A stretch of DNA of 64,000 nucleotides, taken from NCBI GenBank assembly GCA_947568835.1, contig OX387602.1, positions 10,901,021 to 10,965,020 of the forward strand. Reading direction: 5' to 3'. This stretch comes from Protonemura montana (taxonomy: Eukaryota > Arthropoda > Insecta > Plecoptera > Nemouridae). The translations under genes were made by a program, and so were the position numbers. Below are positions 38,626 to 49,098 of the stretch, piece by piece; position 1 is the stretch's first letter, and each line of letters begins with the position of its first letter. The notes below the pieces were generated by a model. That model had not been told where the DNA came from. It worked only from the letters and a program-made list of their open reading frames with translations, and ran no database searches.

Positions 38626-39601
38626 ATGGTCGTCACCGTCTTCCTCGTCACCTTTGTGCTGACTGCTGTCTCGCTTTCCAACGGAAGGGTGGTGGAAGTG
38701 TGCATCAAGTATGTAGTTTTGGGACAAGTCGGTCCTTTCTGCATTTCGGCTTTAAAAGCCTTGCTTTGCACTTGTAGAAGATTCTAGCTTAAGAAATATT
38801 CAAGGTATTAGCATAGATTGGCTTGAAAATAAAAATAAAAACTCTATATTAATGTTAATTTGTTAACTTTATATGATCAGTCACTTGCTTTGTCTGTAAT
38901 TGTCATAAATTATAAATTATTTCTCGAATCAACTTTGAAGTGCGTTCGATTGTTTGTTTTTCTTATAACGAAGCACTGTTTTGACAACGGGCCCTGCAAC
39001 AATGTTTTAGTGTATGAGTGGATTATCACGAGGATTAAGATAAACTTAACCTCTAGCAAAGAGGGGCGGAGGGTAGCCCACTGCTGGCATTTACTTCCGT
39101 TAAAAAGCACCAAGGGGACCACTGGCTTAACAATTCTTCTGAATGACGGTACAATTCACGCAATACGATTATTCTACTAATCCACGCTGTCAAGGGGTTA
39201 AAGCAGCCGTTAAACTAACTTTCATCCCTCCAACCACTCCCGAAGAGAACTGGAAATGTGTATGATGGTCACCCACCCAATACCTGACCCAGCAAGTATT
39301 GCTTAACTGCGGTGCTCTTACGAGAACTGATGTTTCAAATTAGAATACTTACAAAAGTTGTTGTTCTAAATGTAGATTTGAATCCGTTTAGGATTCAGAT
39401 AAGTAAAGCATGCATGGAAATACTGCCATGACACTTGGAAACGGTTTTTCCAGCAACTGCGGGCAGTGCAAGCAGATGTTTGGCCGGTACTTTCAAGGCC
39501 AGGCGTGTGCAGAAGATTGTCTGGCCACCAGGGGCATGGCACTGCCAGATTGCAACAACCCGAAGACCTTAAGAGGATACCTCAAGAGGTTTTACCAATG
39601 A
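38626..39601 (+). CDS. Divergent eclosion hormone paralogue (EH-like 2)
   Basis: Two exons, 38626-38708 and 39454-39601, encode 76 residues. Residues 1 to about 19 form a hydrophobic signal peptide (MVVTVFLVTFVLTAV...). The mature part has six cysteines spaced C-x3-C-x2-C-x12-C-x3-C-x10-C, identical to eclosion hormone, and shares the N-C-x-QCK-x-MFG-x-YF-x-GQ core with the gene at 41,240. It departs from the usual hormone in the stretch between Cys5 and Cys6, and its C-terminus (LRGYLKRFYQ) replaces the SIAPFL-type ending. Eclosion hormone acts on neurons and Inka cells to drive the ecdysis sequence; whether this paralogue keeps that role is unknown. The 745-nt intron contains a 5S-derived SINE-like element. 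It faces the canonical gene tail-to-tail, with stop codons 1.6 kb apart. Confidence 0.88.
39195..39350 (-). repeat. 5S-rRNA-derived SINE-like element, copy A
   Basis: Read on the minus strand it follows 5S rRNA from ATCAGTTCTCGT through GAGCACCGCAGTTAAGCA to GGGTGGGTGACC, covering the internal RNA polymerase III control region. It then continues with a body (TTCGGGAGTGGTTGGAG) shared with copy B at 46,978. It lies inside the intron of the eclosion-hormone-like gene, antisense to it. Shared non-5S sequence makes it a SINE-type element rather than a lone 5S pseudogene. Confidence 0.8.
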
Positions 39602-41239
39602 AAGCGTCTTGATCATTTGCACTGGTCTTTGCCATTTTCTTTGAATTTATCATGTTTGTAATGTGTTAATATATTTTTATCGATTATACATTTAAATTGT
39701 ATCATGGGTTCATTGTTATTGTTACACTTACAAGAAATCACCCTCTGAAACTTTTTAACTTGGCCTACGTTGGTTCGGCTGTAATTTAATCGCTTTTACT
39801 TTTGGCCACTCGTGCTTCATGATACTTCTTTCACAATTAGGAGTCAGCATCTACCACAAAGGTTTATATTTAAAAAAAAATATATATATATATAGGAGAG
39901 AGCAGTATGTGTACCTCGCCTATCTGTAGGTAGGTTAGAAGTTTATCAAAGAAAGTTAAAGTTAAGAAATCTAATTGTAAAGCTGATTTTTTATTTTTTT
40001 ATTTCCACATTCTGTGGCACGTGAAATTTAGACCTATTTTAGCTAATAACTAAAAAATGGGTTAGATGGGTCCTATTCGAATCCATCTACTCTGGATTTT
40101 GAAATTCAGGCCAAGGAAAAGCATGTTTCTAGTGGCTCTCTGTATCTCTGCATCCGAAAAAGGCAAAAGGAAAAAAGAAGAAATGTAAAGAAAGGAAGGA
40201 AAGAAAGGGCAATAGGAAGAAGGAGCCTTCTGTGTTGATATATAATGAGAAAAATATATATACCAGTTTACTCCAAATTTGAGTTGGATTATTGGCTCTA
40301 AAAACCTGTTTTCTTGAATTCGCTCACACCAAGGTCTGCATTTTGAAAAATCAGAGCCCCTGAAATGATCCATCGACTCTGGGTTACATTTGCTGGTTCT
40401 GCATTTTTCCAATGTCAGAGTCCGTGTGAGTCAGTTTGTAGGCGTTCGAAAGCCTCTATTCTAATTTAAACCTTTTTTGACGAATCTGTCTCCTAGCTCC
40501 ATGGCCCAGAGGCCCAGAGCTCATTCATTTCCGCACGATGTAGAGATTAGTTAAATTTTCACGACCTAGAATCATGACCTTGCATAAATAAACCTTGTCC
40601 CCTCGGAGAAAATCGACTCCCCAAATTAAATCCACAGTTCAGTTGATTTCAAAGCTTCGTAGATTACAACGCCCACGCTGCAGTTGCTCTGAATCTCAAC
40701 TAGCGGGAAGTTGTTAGTGTGAGCGACGAGATGTTCGCGGATGTACGATTGTTTAACTAATCTTTATATCCCCGCTATTTCTCATCTAGGATCTTCACAG
40801 TCCAAATAATTTGTTGAAAAGGTCAGGGAATATCTTTTCTAGCGGTTTATTTGTTGTTAGCCTTTCCGGATATTTCAAAATGCATTTGTATCAATTTATT
40901 AAATAAATAAATAACAATAAATAACAAAAGTACAGCAAAATAAAATCCTATACAATATTGCTAAGCCTTCAGAGCAACACAAACTCTACAATTATAAATG
41001 TATTTTTTTTTTAATTTTAAATTGAAACGCATTTCACAAGTAACTTTTGAAAACGAACGTTAAAATAGCTTCATAAAAATTACCATAATAATACAATCTT
41101 ACCCTAATCAATATACAATTCATATCATAGCTCGAGCAAAAACATGGAAGTTTCGTTAAGCGTCAAGCATAATTTTTTAGTAACATTCCAGAGTTAGCTA
41201 TCTAACGGCATCGAGCGTCGGCGTCGGCGTCGGCGTCAC
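39602..41239. other. Convergent intergenic region between the two eclosion hormone genes
   Basis: Holds the 3' ends of both hormone genes, a short TA microsatellite near 39,881-39,894, and a polypurine tract at about 40,150-40,230. No further gene is supported; the minus-strand frame at 40062-40412 shows no coding character. Confidence 0.5.
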
Positions 41240-41503
41240 CTACTCGAACTTGTTCAGAAACGGCGCTATCGAGGCGACATCCTCACAGTCGGGTATGATC
41301 TTGCCCTTGAACTTGACGCACGCGTCGGCGCAGAGTTGCCCTTCGAAGTAAGGGCCGAACATCTTCTTACATTGTGCGCAGTTGCGTATGCAGACGCCGA
41401 TGTTGTTGGCGTCCGCGTGGTCAGCTAGACAGACCAATGCCAGGGCAGCCAAGAATAGCAGCCAGCGCGCGCGCAGCGATGTACCAAACATGGGTCGTGG
41501 CAT
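41240..41503 (-). CDS. Eh: Eclosion hormone precursor
   Basis: A single coding exon of 87 residues. Start chosen at 41503 because it begins the signal peptide (MPRPMFG... hydrophobic LLFLAALALVCLA, cleavage probably after the ADA near residue 32) and because a splice acceptor (CGTTGCAG) lies two bases upstream, implying a 5'-UTR intron. The mature peptide holds CIRNCAQCKKMFG, YFEGQLCADACVKFKGK and PDCEDVASIAPFLNKF, the classic eclosion-hormone core with all six cysteines. The hormone is released by ventromedial neurons and acts through a receptor guanylate cyclase on Inka cells to release ecdysis-triggering hormone. The first exon and promoter were not located. Repeats crowd the region just upstream (41.6-42.2 kb). 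Confidence 0.95.
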   Translation of the reverse strand: MPRPMFGTSLRARWLLFLAALALVCLADHADANNIGVCIRNCAQCKKMFGPYFEGQLCADACVKFKGKIIPDCEDVASIAPFLNKFE

Positions 41504-41620
41504 GGCTGCAACGCGGGGACGTTGGGTCAGGGGGATCGAACTGGCATAGGTGGCCTCGTCGCAGTTTATCAGGCAAGTAAATTTAAAATTGCTGTACAGT
41601 ATACAACGTTGTACCATTTG

Positions 41621-41702
41621 GGTTGAGAGTCACAGCGCTAATGTTAAACTTTCTGCTGGCAAGCCACAAGTGGTAACGGTTGTGGCCACCAGATGGCTGT
41701 TC
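41621..41702 (+). repeat. Interspersed repeat family A, copy 3 (CTCF-like core)
   Basis: Shares AGCGCTAATGTTAAACTTTC, a shortened spacer, GTGGTAACGGT and a final GGCCACCAGATGGCTG (41684-41699) with copies 1 and 2. An A-run follows at 41,705-41,714, which would fit a retroposed element. It lies about 120 bp upstream of the eclosion hormone start codon. Confidence 0.75.
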
Positions 41703-41734
41703 TTAAAAAAAAAAACACCAACAATTAAATAGCT

Positions 41735-41950
41735 CCAAGGGGGTTTGGTGTTCTAGTGATAGGTGTTGAAACCAGTTAGCGATGGATGAAAGGGGAACTA
41801 GGCTGGAAATCCTGCAACCAAACCATGATACGATCCAGGGTCCTCCGATTTGCCAGCCAACTGAGCTATCACACAGGTTCAAGGATAAGGGATTCCTACA
41901 AGACGCCAAGGTGACTCGCACGTGGACGAAAGCTTAGCACCTCAACGATG
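41735..41950 (-). repeat. tRNA-derived SINE-like element, copy 1
   Basis: On the minus strand it contains GAGGTGCTAAG, then TCACCTTGGCGTCTTG, then GAACCTGTGTG and a tRNA A-box-type GATAGCTCAGTTGGCTGG (41853-41869 region). The same order of blocks occurs in forward orientation at 42,038-42,185, so this is a repeat with a tRNA-like part. No complete tRNA fold is present. Confidence 0.7.
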
Positions 41951-42037
41951 CTAATTCCTTCCCAGAATACTGAAACTGATAAAACGAGATGCTGGGAAAA
42001 GTAACTACCCAATATGTACGCAGGGCCGTGGGGTAAG

Positions 42038-42185
42038 CAATGTGGAGGTGCTAAGTAATAATGTACGTCGCCTTGGCCCCTTGGACCCCAACGAGATCCT
42101 TTATCTTCCTGCGAATCTAGAACCTGTGTGCCCGGACAGCTCAGTTGATAGAGCAGTCAAGTCCTGGCTCCCCTTCGAATCTATA
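42038..42185 (+). repeat. tRNA-derived SINE-like element, copy 2
   Basis: Forward copy of the same family: GAGGTGCTAAG, GTCGCCTTGGC, GAACCTGTGTG, then GGACAGCTCAGTTGATAGAGCA (A-box) and CCTTCGAATC (B-box-like, 42172-42181). The tRNA-like part is better preserved than in copy 1. The two copies lie head-to-head about 90 bp apart. Confidence 0.7.
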
Positions 42186-42791
42186 ATAATGTCTCAAAAT
42201 ATCGATTCTTGTACATCAATCGGTTACATCTACTTATTTGAGTGTAAAACAGTTAAAATGTGAGTAGGTAATCTGCGTAAAATAACGAAATGAACATTTT
42301 TCACACTCGAAATGACAAAGATAGCGTTGGGTGAAATTTGCAATTTTTTTACTGCTTTTTTCATCTGCATTTCAAAATGTTGCATTTCAGAAAGTAAAAT
42401 CCAGTTTTTTTTTTTTGGTACGGGAAATTTTGATAATTACCTAGTCTTAATAATTTTTATTTTCCGTTCAGCAGAAAGCTAACCCTACAATTGTTATCGG
42501 AGTAAATTGTAACAGAACCGAGCTCTAAACTCTAGATGACGTGTAGGTAAATATAAGGTTTAATCAAAATAACGTCAACTTTAAAGTGCATTTTCCAATG
42601 AGCAGGCGTTTTTTGGAACCATTGCATTTCTTAAAAAACACGATTTTGCAAAGTTTGTGACAGCTCAGAAATAAGTTAAACAAATAGAAAATCTCAAATT
42701 AAAACAATCTCAAGTGAAAACAATTCTAGATTAATATGAATTAATTATGCAGGTATAACAAGCCAAAAAATGCAATCATATGCAATCCAAT

Positions 42792-43092
42792 TCACGGCAC
42801 GGTGCAATTAAGATATTTCTTACGCATTGATTTCACTGAAAAACGAAGGGAGATTCAAGTCGGGTAAAATTTTTCCAGACTTAAACATTTATTTTGTAGA
42901 TGACTGGCGTTCCTACTTATTTCGCTTACCGAATTGAATATCGTTCTTGTAACACGCCACCGAAACACCTCTACACATCAACAATGTCTTCAGAAAACTA
43001 CTTGTCGGCGGTATCTTAGCTTGAACAGGAAGGGCCCCTCCATTCAATAGTTGGACCAAGAGAAAGGACACGACGACTAGCAACAAAAGCAT
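42792..43092 (-). CDS. Novel small secreted three-cysteine peptide
   Basis: Two exons on the minus strand, 43092-42930 and 42835-42792, separated by a 94-nt intron (G|GTAAGC ... TTCGTTTTTCAG|TG), encode 68 residues. Residues 1 to about 20-25 are a strong signal peptide (MLLLLVVVSFLLVQLLNGGA, with a second possible cut after LPVQA). The remaining 43 or so residues contain FLKTLLMCRGVSVACYKND and end KYLNCTVP, with cysteines spaced C-x6-C and a third near the end, plus a basic MRKK stretch. A pyrimidine-rich acceptor-like site (CTCATCTCAG) upstream of the ATG suggests a 5'-UTR intron. It matches no family I recognise. Its position next to the hormone genes and its size suggest a neuropeptide-like or other secreted signalling peptide, which is inference. 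Confidence 0.6.
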
Positions 43093-44708
43093 TATGGACT
43101 AGGACTAGTTTACCCACCGAAATTATTAATTACACTGAGATGAGGCAAAAAAAATCGGTATCACGTGAGGAGCGTCTATGAAATTACAATTGGATGATGA
43201 TAGACGCTTTGGTGTGTGCACAGATTTGTATCCAAGGTTGACCAGCAGCGAGACGATAGTATAGTCTTCCGGGGCAGCCGACGCACTAGGATATCACTTC
43301 CGGGACAGATCTGATTGATTGATCGCCAAACCGCTCCGATCAAATCACATGTCCAAGTGTTGTGAGGAAAAGAAAAGTTACAAGACGCCACGGGATGGCA
43401 AACAGGATGGCTAATAAACAAACGTAAAATTTTCACCTTGATATGTTGACAAATATTGTTGACGTTATATTTACCGTCTCCGTGCGTTGAGTTGTGCTGG
43501 GCGAGATGAGGATAACTTTGGTGCTAAGACGAGTGCACGTCCCTTTCTTATACATTTCCCTGGTCTTGGGTCGGGACTTAAGTTTGTCGCGGAGGGAAAT
43601 CTGATTTCCTGGACTCCCCAAGAGGCTTTCCTCGGAACGACAGGGAGTACTTTATTAGAGTGGCACCCCATGGCGAATGAACTGCATCACTTTCCCGTGG
43701 TAACTTTGCAATGTCAGCAGTATAAGCGTCTTGGCTTCTTGTCCGGTGCCGGAATGGCTCAATGCTAGATCAAGTTTCCTAGTAGTTATTTTTCAGCGGC
43801 AGGCTCCACAAAGCAAAGTTTAAGCTTAACCCCTATACATTTAATGGTAAAGTTTTTACTATCATGGTAACAACACCTGCAAATTTGGAACCACAGTTTG
43901 AGATCATTTTTAAGCTCTGAGGTTAAACGTTATCTCTGCTTTGTGAATCCAGGCCCAGGTGTTACGTGATAAATCTAAGGAATGCGGTGACTCCGTGGGT
44001 ACAGATACTTCATTTTGGATTACCAGTACCAAGACAACCAGTGATCTTTGAAGGATGGCAGTATCTTATTTTTGGTTCAGACTGGAAGATACCCTTGCCA
44101 GCCTTCCATGCCCGCCCACAAATTCTGATAGCATTGCAAAAATAGCAAACATTCTCTAAAGTCTAAACAAAGAAATACTAGAGGCCACATAAATAAATAA
44201 ATCTACAGTACTTCTGCTTTATTTTTCCACAATTGATAACGCAGTCCAATTGATTTGTTAGCTTCTGGAAAATGCGTAGAAAAAAGCCTGTTCCAATATT
44301 GAATGAAAATCGGATTAGCATGGAAGAAAAAATTGTACAATGGAAATTCTGTGTGGCAAGGTTTTGACTGATTCATTATTATTTTTCACATATGGTAAAA
44401 TGCATAAATGAACACAAGAAATTATATCAAATATTTCACAGCCCTTTATTTGTCAGATATATATATTTTACATACAAAATGGTAGGTATTTAGCTCGTAG
44501 TGGACAAACTTGCTTGAACATATGAAATGTATGTACATAGAATACTGAAAAATTTGTAAACTAGTTACAATGATTTGACAAAAAAAAACTTGCACCATCT
44601 GATTAGGGTGCACTTTAAAATACTAAAAATGAAATAAACAAATAAACAAAGGCGTACGTTACTTTGTTTTTTAAAAAATGGTCATACAAAACTAAAATTA
44701 GATGGCAC
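43093..44708. other. Upstream region of the small peptide; 3' flank of TMEM241
   Basis: A GC-richer stretch at about 43,470-43,780 could hold a promoter or leader exon for the minus-strand peptide or eclosion hormone genes; a donor-like GGAGACG|GTAAAT occurs on the minus strand near 43,472. The overlapping open frames there have no family signature. Minus-strand AATAAA words near 44,443 and elsewhere fit the 3' end of the TMEM241 gene. Confidence 0.4.
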
Positions 44709-46261
44709 CTAAATATCCAGCATTTCTGCGTAGTGAACGCTAGTAGAAGATTCAACATCTCGAGGAATAAAAACAGTAGAGACCAGGTTGATCAGGACAA
44801 AAATCCATAGTGTAAATGTCAATTCTAAGGCAAATAATGGAGCAGATAAAAGACATGCAACAATTTTTGCCGCAGAGTTGGCGTTTGAAAAATATTTTTC
44901 GGGTCTGATTCGAGCTGTCCACAGTTGAAGCGAGACCCCTAGAACGCCACTTAAAAGGCAACCCAAGTAGAACCTCATCTGCCTTCGATGCTGGAAGTTC
45001 AGCGCTGAAAACGCTTCATCAAGATAGAAGCTTGAAGGTGCCAGAATGATCACACTGAAAATGTCAGGCTAATATAAAACCTTCTATTTGAAATTCATTA
45101 AAAACAATGTCAGTTTGCAATACAAAACTTTACCTAAATATGTTGCTGTAATATAGCTTGTCAGTGTCTGAGAATTTTGGGTTTGATATTCGTGTATAAA
45201 GAAGCTGTGCTGTTGAAAAGACTACATGAGCCAAAAGCCAAGAATATCCAGAATCTGCAAACTGAAACAAAACAAATAAAAAAATTGCTTTAAAGCATTA
45301 CAGCTACTTGAGAAAGCTCTTTATGTGTTATTTAACTAGAAACTGGTAATTTTATCACATTCCGCCACACTGTAAATATAGGTTGTACGTCGGTTTTGAA
45401 ATACTTTCTTGATTTTTAAGCTGTTTGATTTGGAACACCTCGATTCTTTTTAAAATATGCTTAGGTAAATATGTAACGGAATTTGGTAAATTTACCCAGA
45501 AGTTTAAAAAAAGTTAACTCACAGGTAGTCTAATGTCCAGTATTATTATTGAAATTGATGCCAACAGGCTTAAAATGCCTGCAGTAACACCAACTAAATT
45601 AGTAGCTAGAGTGTTTGTACAACAATCTAAGAGATATATGCACACGATTGGCAGATTCGAGACTGATGCAAACACTGGAATGGGCTGAAAATAAGGCATA
45701 CACTGAAATTAAATCATCAACAAAATTTTACAAGAAATTTTCGAACACTTACACTCAAACACTTACTAGAATAGATAATGCTTTGGAGCCAGCAACGATA
45801 GATCCAACAAAAAATATTCCATGAGGAAGCAGGCTGACTGCTGAAGATAAGTCTATTGCAGACACTTCTACTACTTTTCTAGAATTTAATATTTTTAAAA
45901 TAATCATCCCCACTAAAGTTTGCCATCCTTGGAAAACAGTGGGAAATGTAAATTTCAAGACGGATAAAACGTACTGTAAATAAAAGTGCACTTATTATTA
46001 AATGACAAACTCGGACTTCAAACACTTGTTGAACTGGTTTGATTTCTTTAACATAGGAACCTTTGATAGGAACAACATTTGGGAACAACCTTTGCCTGTC
46101 TTAACCCACCTTACCTTGTTTATAAACATTGTCGCTACATACAATACAGTCAATACCATTATATCAAAATATTCGTATGAAATAACATGTTTCAGCTTAT
46201 TTGAGCATATTCTCAAATAATATTCCCGTTTCTCACGTACTTTCGAAAACTGCCAAAACAT
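44709..46261 (-). CDS. TMEM241: TMEM241-like nucleotide-sugar transporter family membrane protein
   Basis: Five exons: 46261-46115, 45973-45767, 45684-45523, 45261-45134 and 45054-44709, together 329 residues. The run NKYVLSVLKFTFPTVFQGWQ across the first junction, followed by HGIFFVGSIVAGSKALSIL and PIPVFASVSNLP, is characteristic of TMEM241, a relative of the SLC35/VRG4 Golgi nucleotide-sugar transporters. About eight to ten hydrophobic helices can be seen. Its substrate is not certain in any animal I know of. The N-terminus is about 30 residues longer than in vertebrates; a later start at the MVLTVLYVATMFINK methionine is possible. The start lies 221 bp from the Elongin B start, so a two-way promoter is likely. 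Confidence 0.88.
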
Positions 46262-46482
46262 TGCATATGCCGTTGCCACGTTATTTACTTACAAAATTTG
46301 ACATGTGTTTGCTAGACACTGACAGTTCTAGTTCCATTGAATGCTACCCGAATACGGAGCAGCACCTGTGCCCGACACAACACCCTTTGACAACACCGCC
46401 AGCGGTGAGTAGACTGTTTCAACTGGCATTTGTCATCGTGAAGTTTTACGTCGGTAGAGTTCCAAACTGAATTGTAATAAAA
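46262..46482. promoter_or_regulatory. Bidirectional promoter region, TMEM241 / Elongin B
   Basis: Only 221 bp separate the two divergent start codons, so the transcription start sites of both genes must lie in or very near this interval. No TATA box is evident. Confidence 0.6.
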
Positions 46483-47965
46483 ATGGTAAGTTATATCCAC
46501 GAAAATCATATTTTTCTGACTAGTGCAACCCACTAGGCGATTACAATCAACCAGGCCTCAGAAGTTGCTTAACATTTTGTATTGGCTCAGGAAATTCTAA
46601 CCTGTACAGACAGTATTTGTAATTGATATTTTTGCTACCTTTTTTCATATTTATGTGTTTAGTGCTCACATTTCAATAGGCTATAGGGTTGTTATCATTT
46701 TTCAACTAATGAGAAAATTAAAATTAATAGTTACATGCCAATTTGCTAGAAACAGAAAAAATTACCTGCAGCGTACTTTTCAGGCAATATAATATCGGTT
46801 TACATTTTCTTTTCACAGGATGTTTTCCTAATGATAAGAAGGAAGAAGCTTACAATTTTCACAGATGCCAAAGATACTACTTCGGTGCAAGAATTGAAGA
46901 AGATAATCGAAGGTAAGGTGGAGACTTTTCTTTTCTCATAAACATCTTTACATTATTTATGTATACATGGAACGGTTTAGCGTGTTGGAAACACCGGTTC
47001 TCATGAGATCACCAAAGTTAAACAACACTATGCTGGGTCGGGTATTGGATGGGTGATCATCTTATGCACAACACATTATCTTTGGGAGAGGTTGAGGTGA
47101 GGAAAATTACAACAACAAATTAATTTTTTGTCTTGCTTATCGACCTCTCAACAGCATGTATTTGTGGAGGAATCTTGTTGTTTTCTTTGAACCATCCTTT
47201 GGAAGAGACTTTGAGCTGGAGGTCCCCTTGGTGCTCTTCAACAGGAGTTGGCTACGTGCTGGCATCGGCTTTCCCCTCCTATCTTCTAGGCTAGGTCAGG
47301 TTCTTCATCATCCTCATCAGCAGCCACTCATTCAACAATGCCTTTAGACCAGTGGTTATTCATCTCCTTTTGGAATTTTTTTTTTCACATTCACTTTCTT
47401 TATTTGGTGATCTAGTTAAATATGTATTTTTTTATGTGCATTTCAACCTTAACTCCTGATACTAATTTTCTCTGGATCATGCAAACTACTTTGTTTGCTC
47501 TCCAATGAATTATTACCAGACCTGTTAATGTCTATCTTTACCTGGTAATAGGAAGTATTTCTTTAAAAGAAAAAATTTGTATTTTAGGAATTCTCAAAGT
47601 GGCTCCAGGAAACCAGCAACTTTTTAATAAAGACAGTCAAGTGATGGAAGACGATAAAACACTCTCGGAGTATGGGTTAACATCGGCATCAGCAAAAGCG
47701 CAGAATCCGGCAGCTGTTGGCTTGGCCGTAAGGTAAGTCAACGGTTTTAGTATAGTGATATCCCACCTTGTTGTAATTACCCTAAAAAATCTTTGTTTTG
47801 AACATTTTTTAAAATATAATATTTAATGCTTAAATAACTAATAAATTCCGTAGGCTAGACACTGGGGAATTTGAGGCTCTTGATCTTCAGCCATTTTCCA
47901 ACCCACCCGATTTACCCGATGTGATGAAGACTCAGGACAACAATGGACAGGAACAATCGTCATGA
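46483..47965 (+). CDS. EloB: Elongin B
   Basis: Four exons: 46483-46485 (the ATG alone, followed directly by GTAAGT), 46819-46912, 47588-47732 and 47854-47965, giving 117 residues, about the length of the human protein. It opens [19 protein letters not shown], continues with the ubiquitin-like fold ([17 protein letters not shown]) and ends with the family's Pro/Asp-rich tail (PPDLPDVMK). Elongin B pairs with Elongin C in the Elongin transcription factor and in VHL/SOCS-box Cullin ubiquitin ligases. The second intron holds a 5S-derived SINE-like copy. The 3' UTR is long, with AATAAA at about 48,646 and again near 48,747 and 48,773. Confidence 0.95.
46978..47110 (+). repeat. 5S-rRNA-derived SINE-like element, copy B
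   Basis: In the second Elongin B intron. It follows 5S rRNA through ACACCGGTTCTCATGAGATC, AAAGTTAAACAA and GGATGGGTGATC, then shares a body (TTTGGGAGAGGTTGAG) with copy A at 39,195. Both also share TGCTGGGTC(A/G)GGTATTGG, which differs from normal 5S and so marks the family. Confidence 0.8.
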
Positions 47966-49098
47966 ATACAGCGTCATTTGATATTTCTGCTTGCACCTGA
48001 TTTTTTTCCTAATAGTTCAGTTTGTACAGAGTTGCCTTACCAATATAAATTATTATTATCTCTAGCACTCGTACAATTCCTGGAATTTTGAAGCAGCTTT
48101 CACTCACTTTAAAACAAATACTTATTTCTACAATTACTGATTTTGGCTCTGAAATACACTTAGATATTTTGTTCCAATCCTCTCATTCTTTATTCACATT
48201 AAAAAAGCTGCCCATGCTTTTGTTTTTGTGCATTAAAACACTACTAATGAAGAACGCAGTCGCATTTTTTACTTTGCCAAATCAACGTACGATTTACACA
48301 GGCTACTGCTATTGATAATCTTTAACATGCAGGATTTTGGTATGAACTAGAGAAGAGGAAAGGTGCAAAACTTACCTCGACAGTCAATGGATGATTTCAA
48401 ATTTGGCATTATCTACAAAATGGTTCAAGACTAACAGCGTCTTGTCAACAAAACCACCAAACGACATCTTTTCCAATCTCCCATTTCAACAATGATTAGT
48501 CAAGTTTCCATCTTCCCCGGTTAATTTATTTGTATCTGGGTACTCTTTTGAGGATTTTGACAACTTAATAATAATTTTGATCTGATTTGATGTTGTACAA
48601 ACTTGCCCAGTGGGGTCCACAGTCTGTTTGAATTTATTTAATTGGAATAAAATGTGTACTTGCGTCAAACATATTTTTAAGTCTTTTAAAGTAGGTTTCG
48701 CAAGTGTGATTGCATATTTATTTAATACTTTAACTGGTACAGTTTAAAATAAATTGTCTGTATTATTTATGAAATAAAACGACCCAATCAGTAAAATAAT
48801 TTAAACAACCATAGTTATAGTTAAGGTTATCAGTGGCAGTTAATGTAAAATAATGTACATTCTTTTAATTAATGGTAATTGCATTTTAAATTTACAATAT
48901 TCAAAATTTTATCATTTGTAATTTATTGATATATTATATTTCTTTAAAAATACGTAGCTACTAGTTTCCAACGGTTGTTCCCTAGTGATCTGGTAAGCAT
49001 ACCAAGTATTTGTTTCCTTATTTAAAACATTGAGTAGGGATAGGTACGTGTAGTGATAATTGCTGAGTTTATTGCACGACTCAGAACTCCTGTGGCAG
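47966..49098. other. Convergent 3' region, Elongin B / OVCA2
   Basis: Long Elongin B 3' UTR and AT-rich spacer. Plus-strand AATAAA words lie near 48,646, 48,747 and 48,773; a minus-strand AATAAA at 49,068-49,073 serves OVCA2. No other gene is visible. Confidence 0.6.

Noticed and set aside
40062..40412. Minus-strand 116-residue open frame
   Set aside because: It crosses a polypurine tract and AT microsatellite-like sequence and has no conserved motif.
43487..43768. Plus-strand 93-residue open frame
   Set aside because: No motif, no splice context, and overlapping open frames on the other strand; it reflects local GC content.
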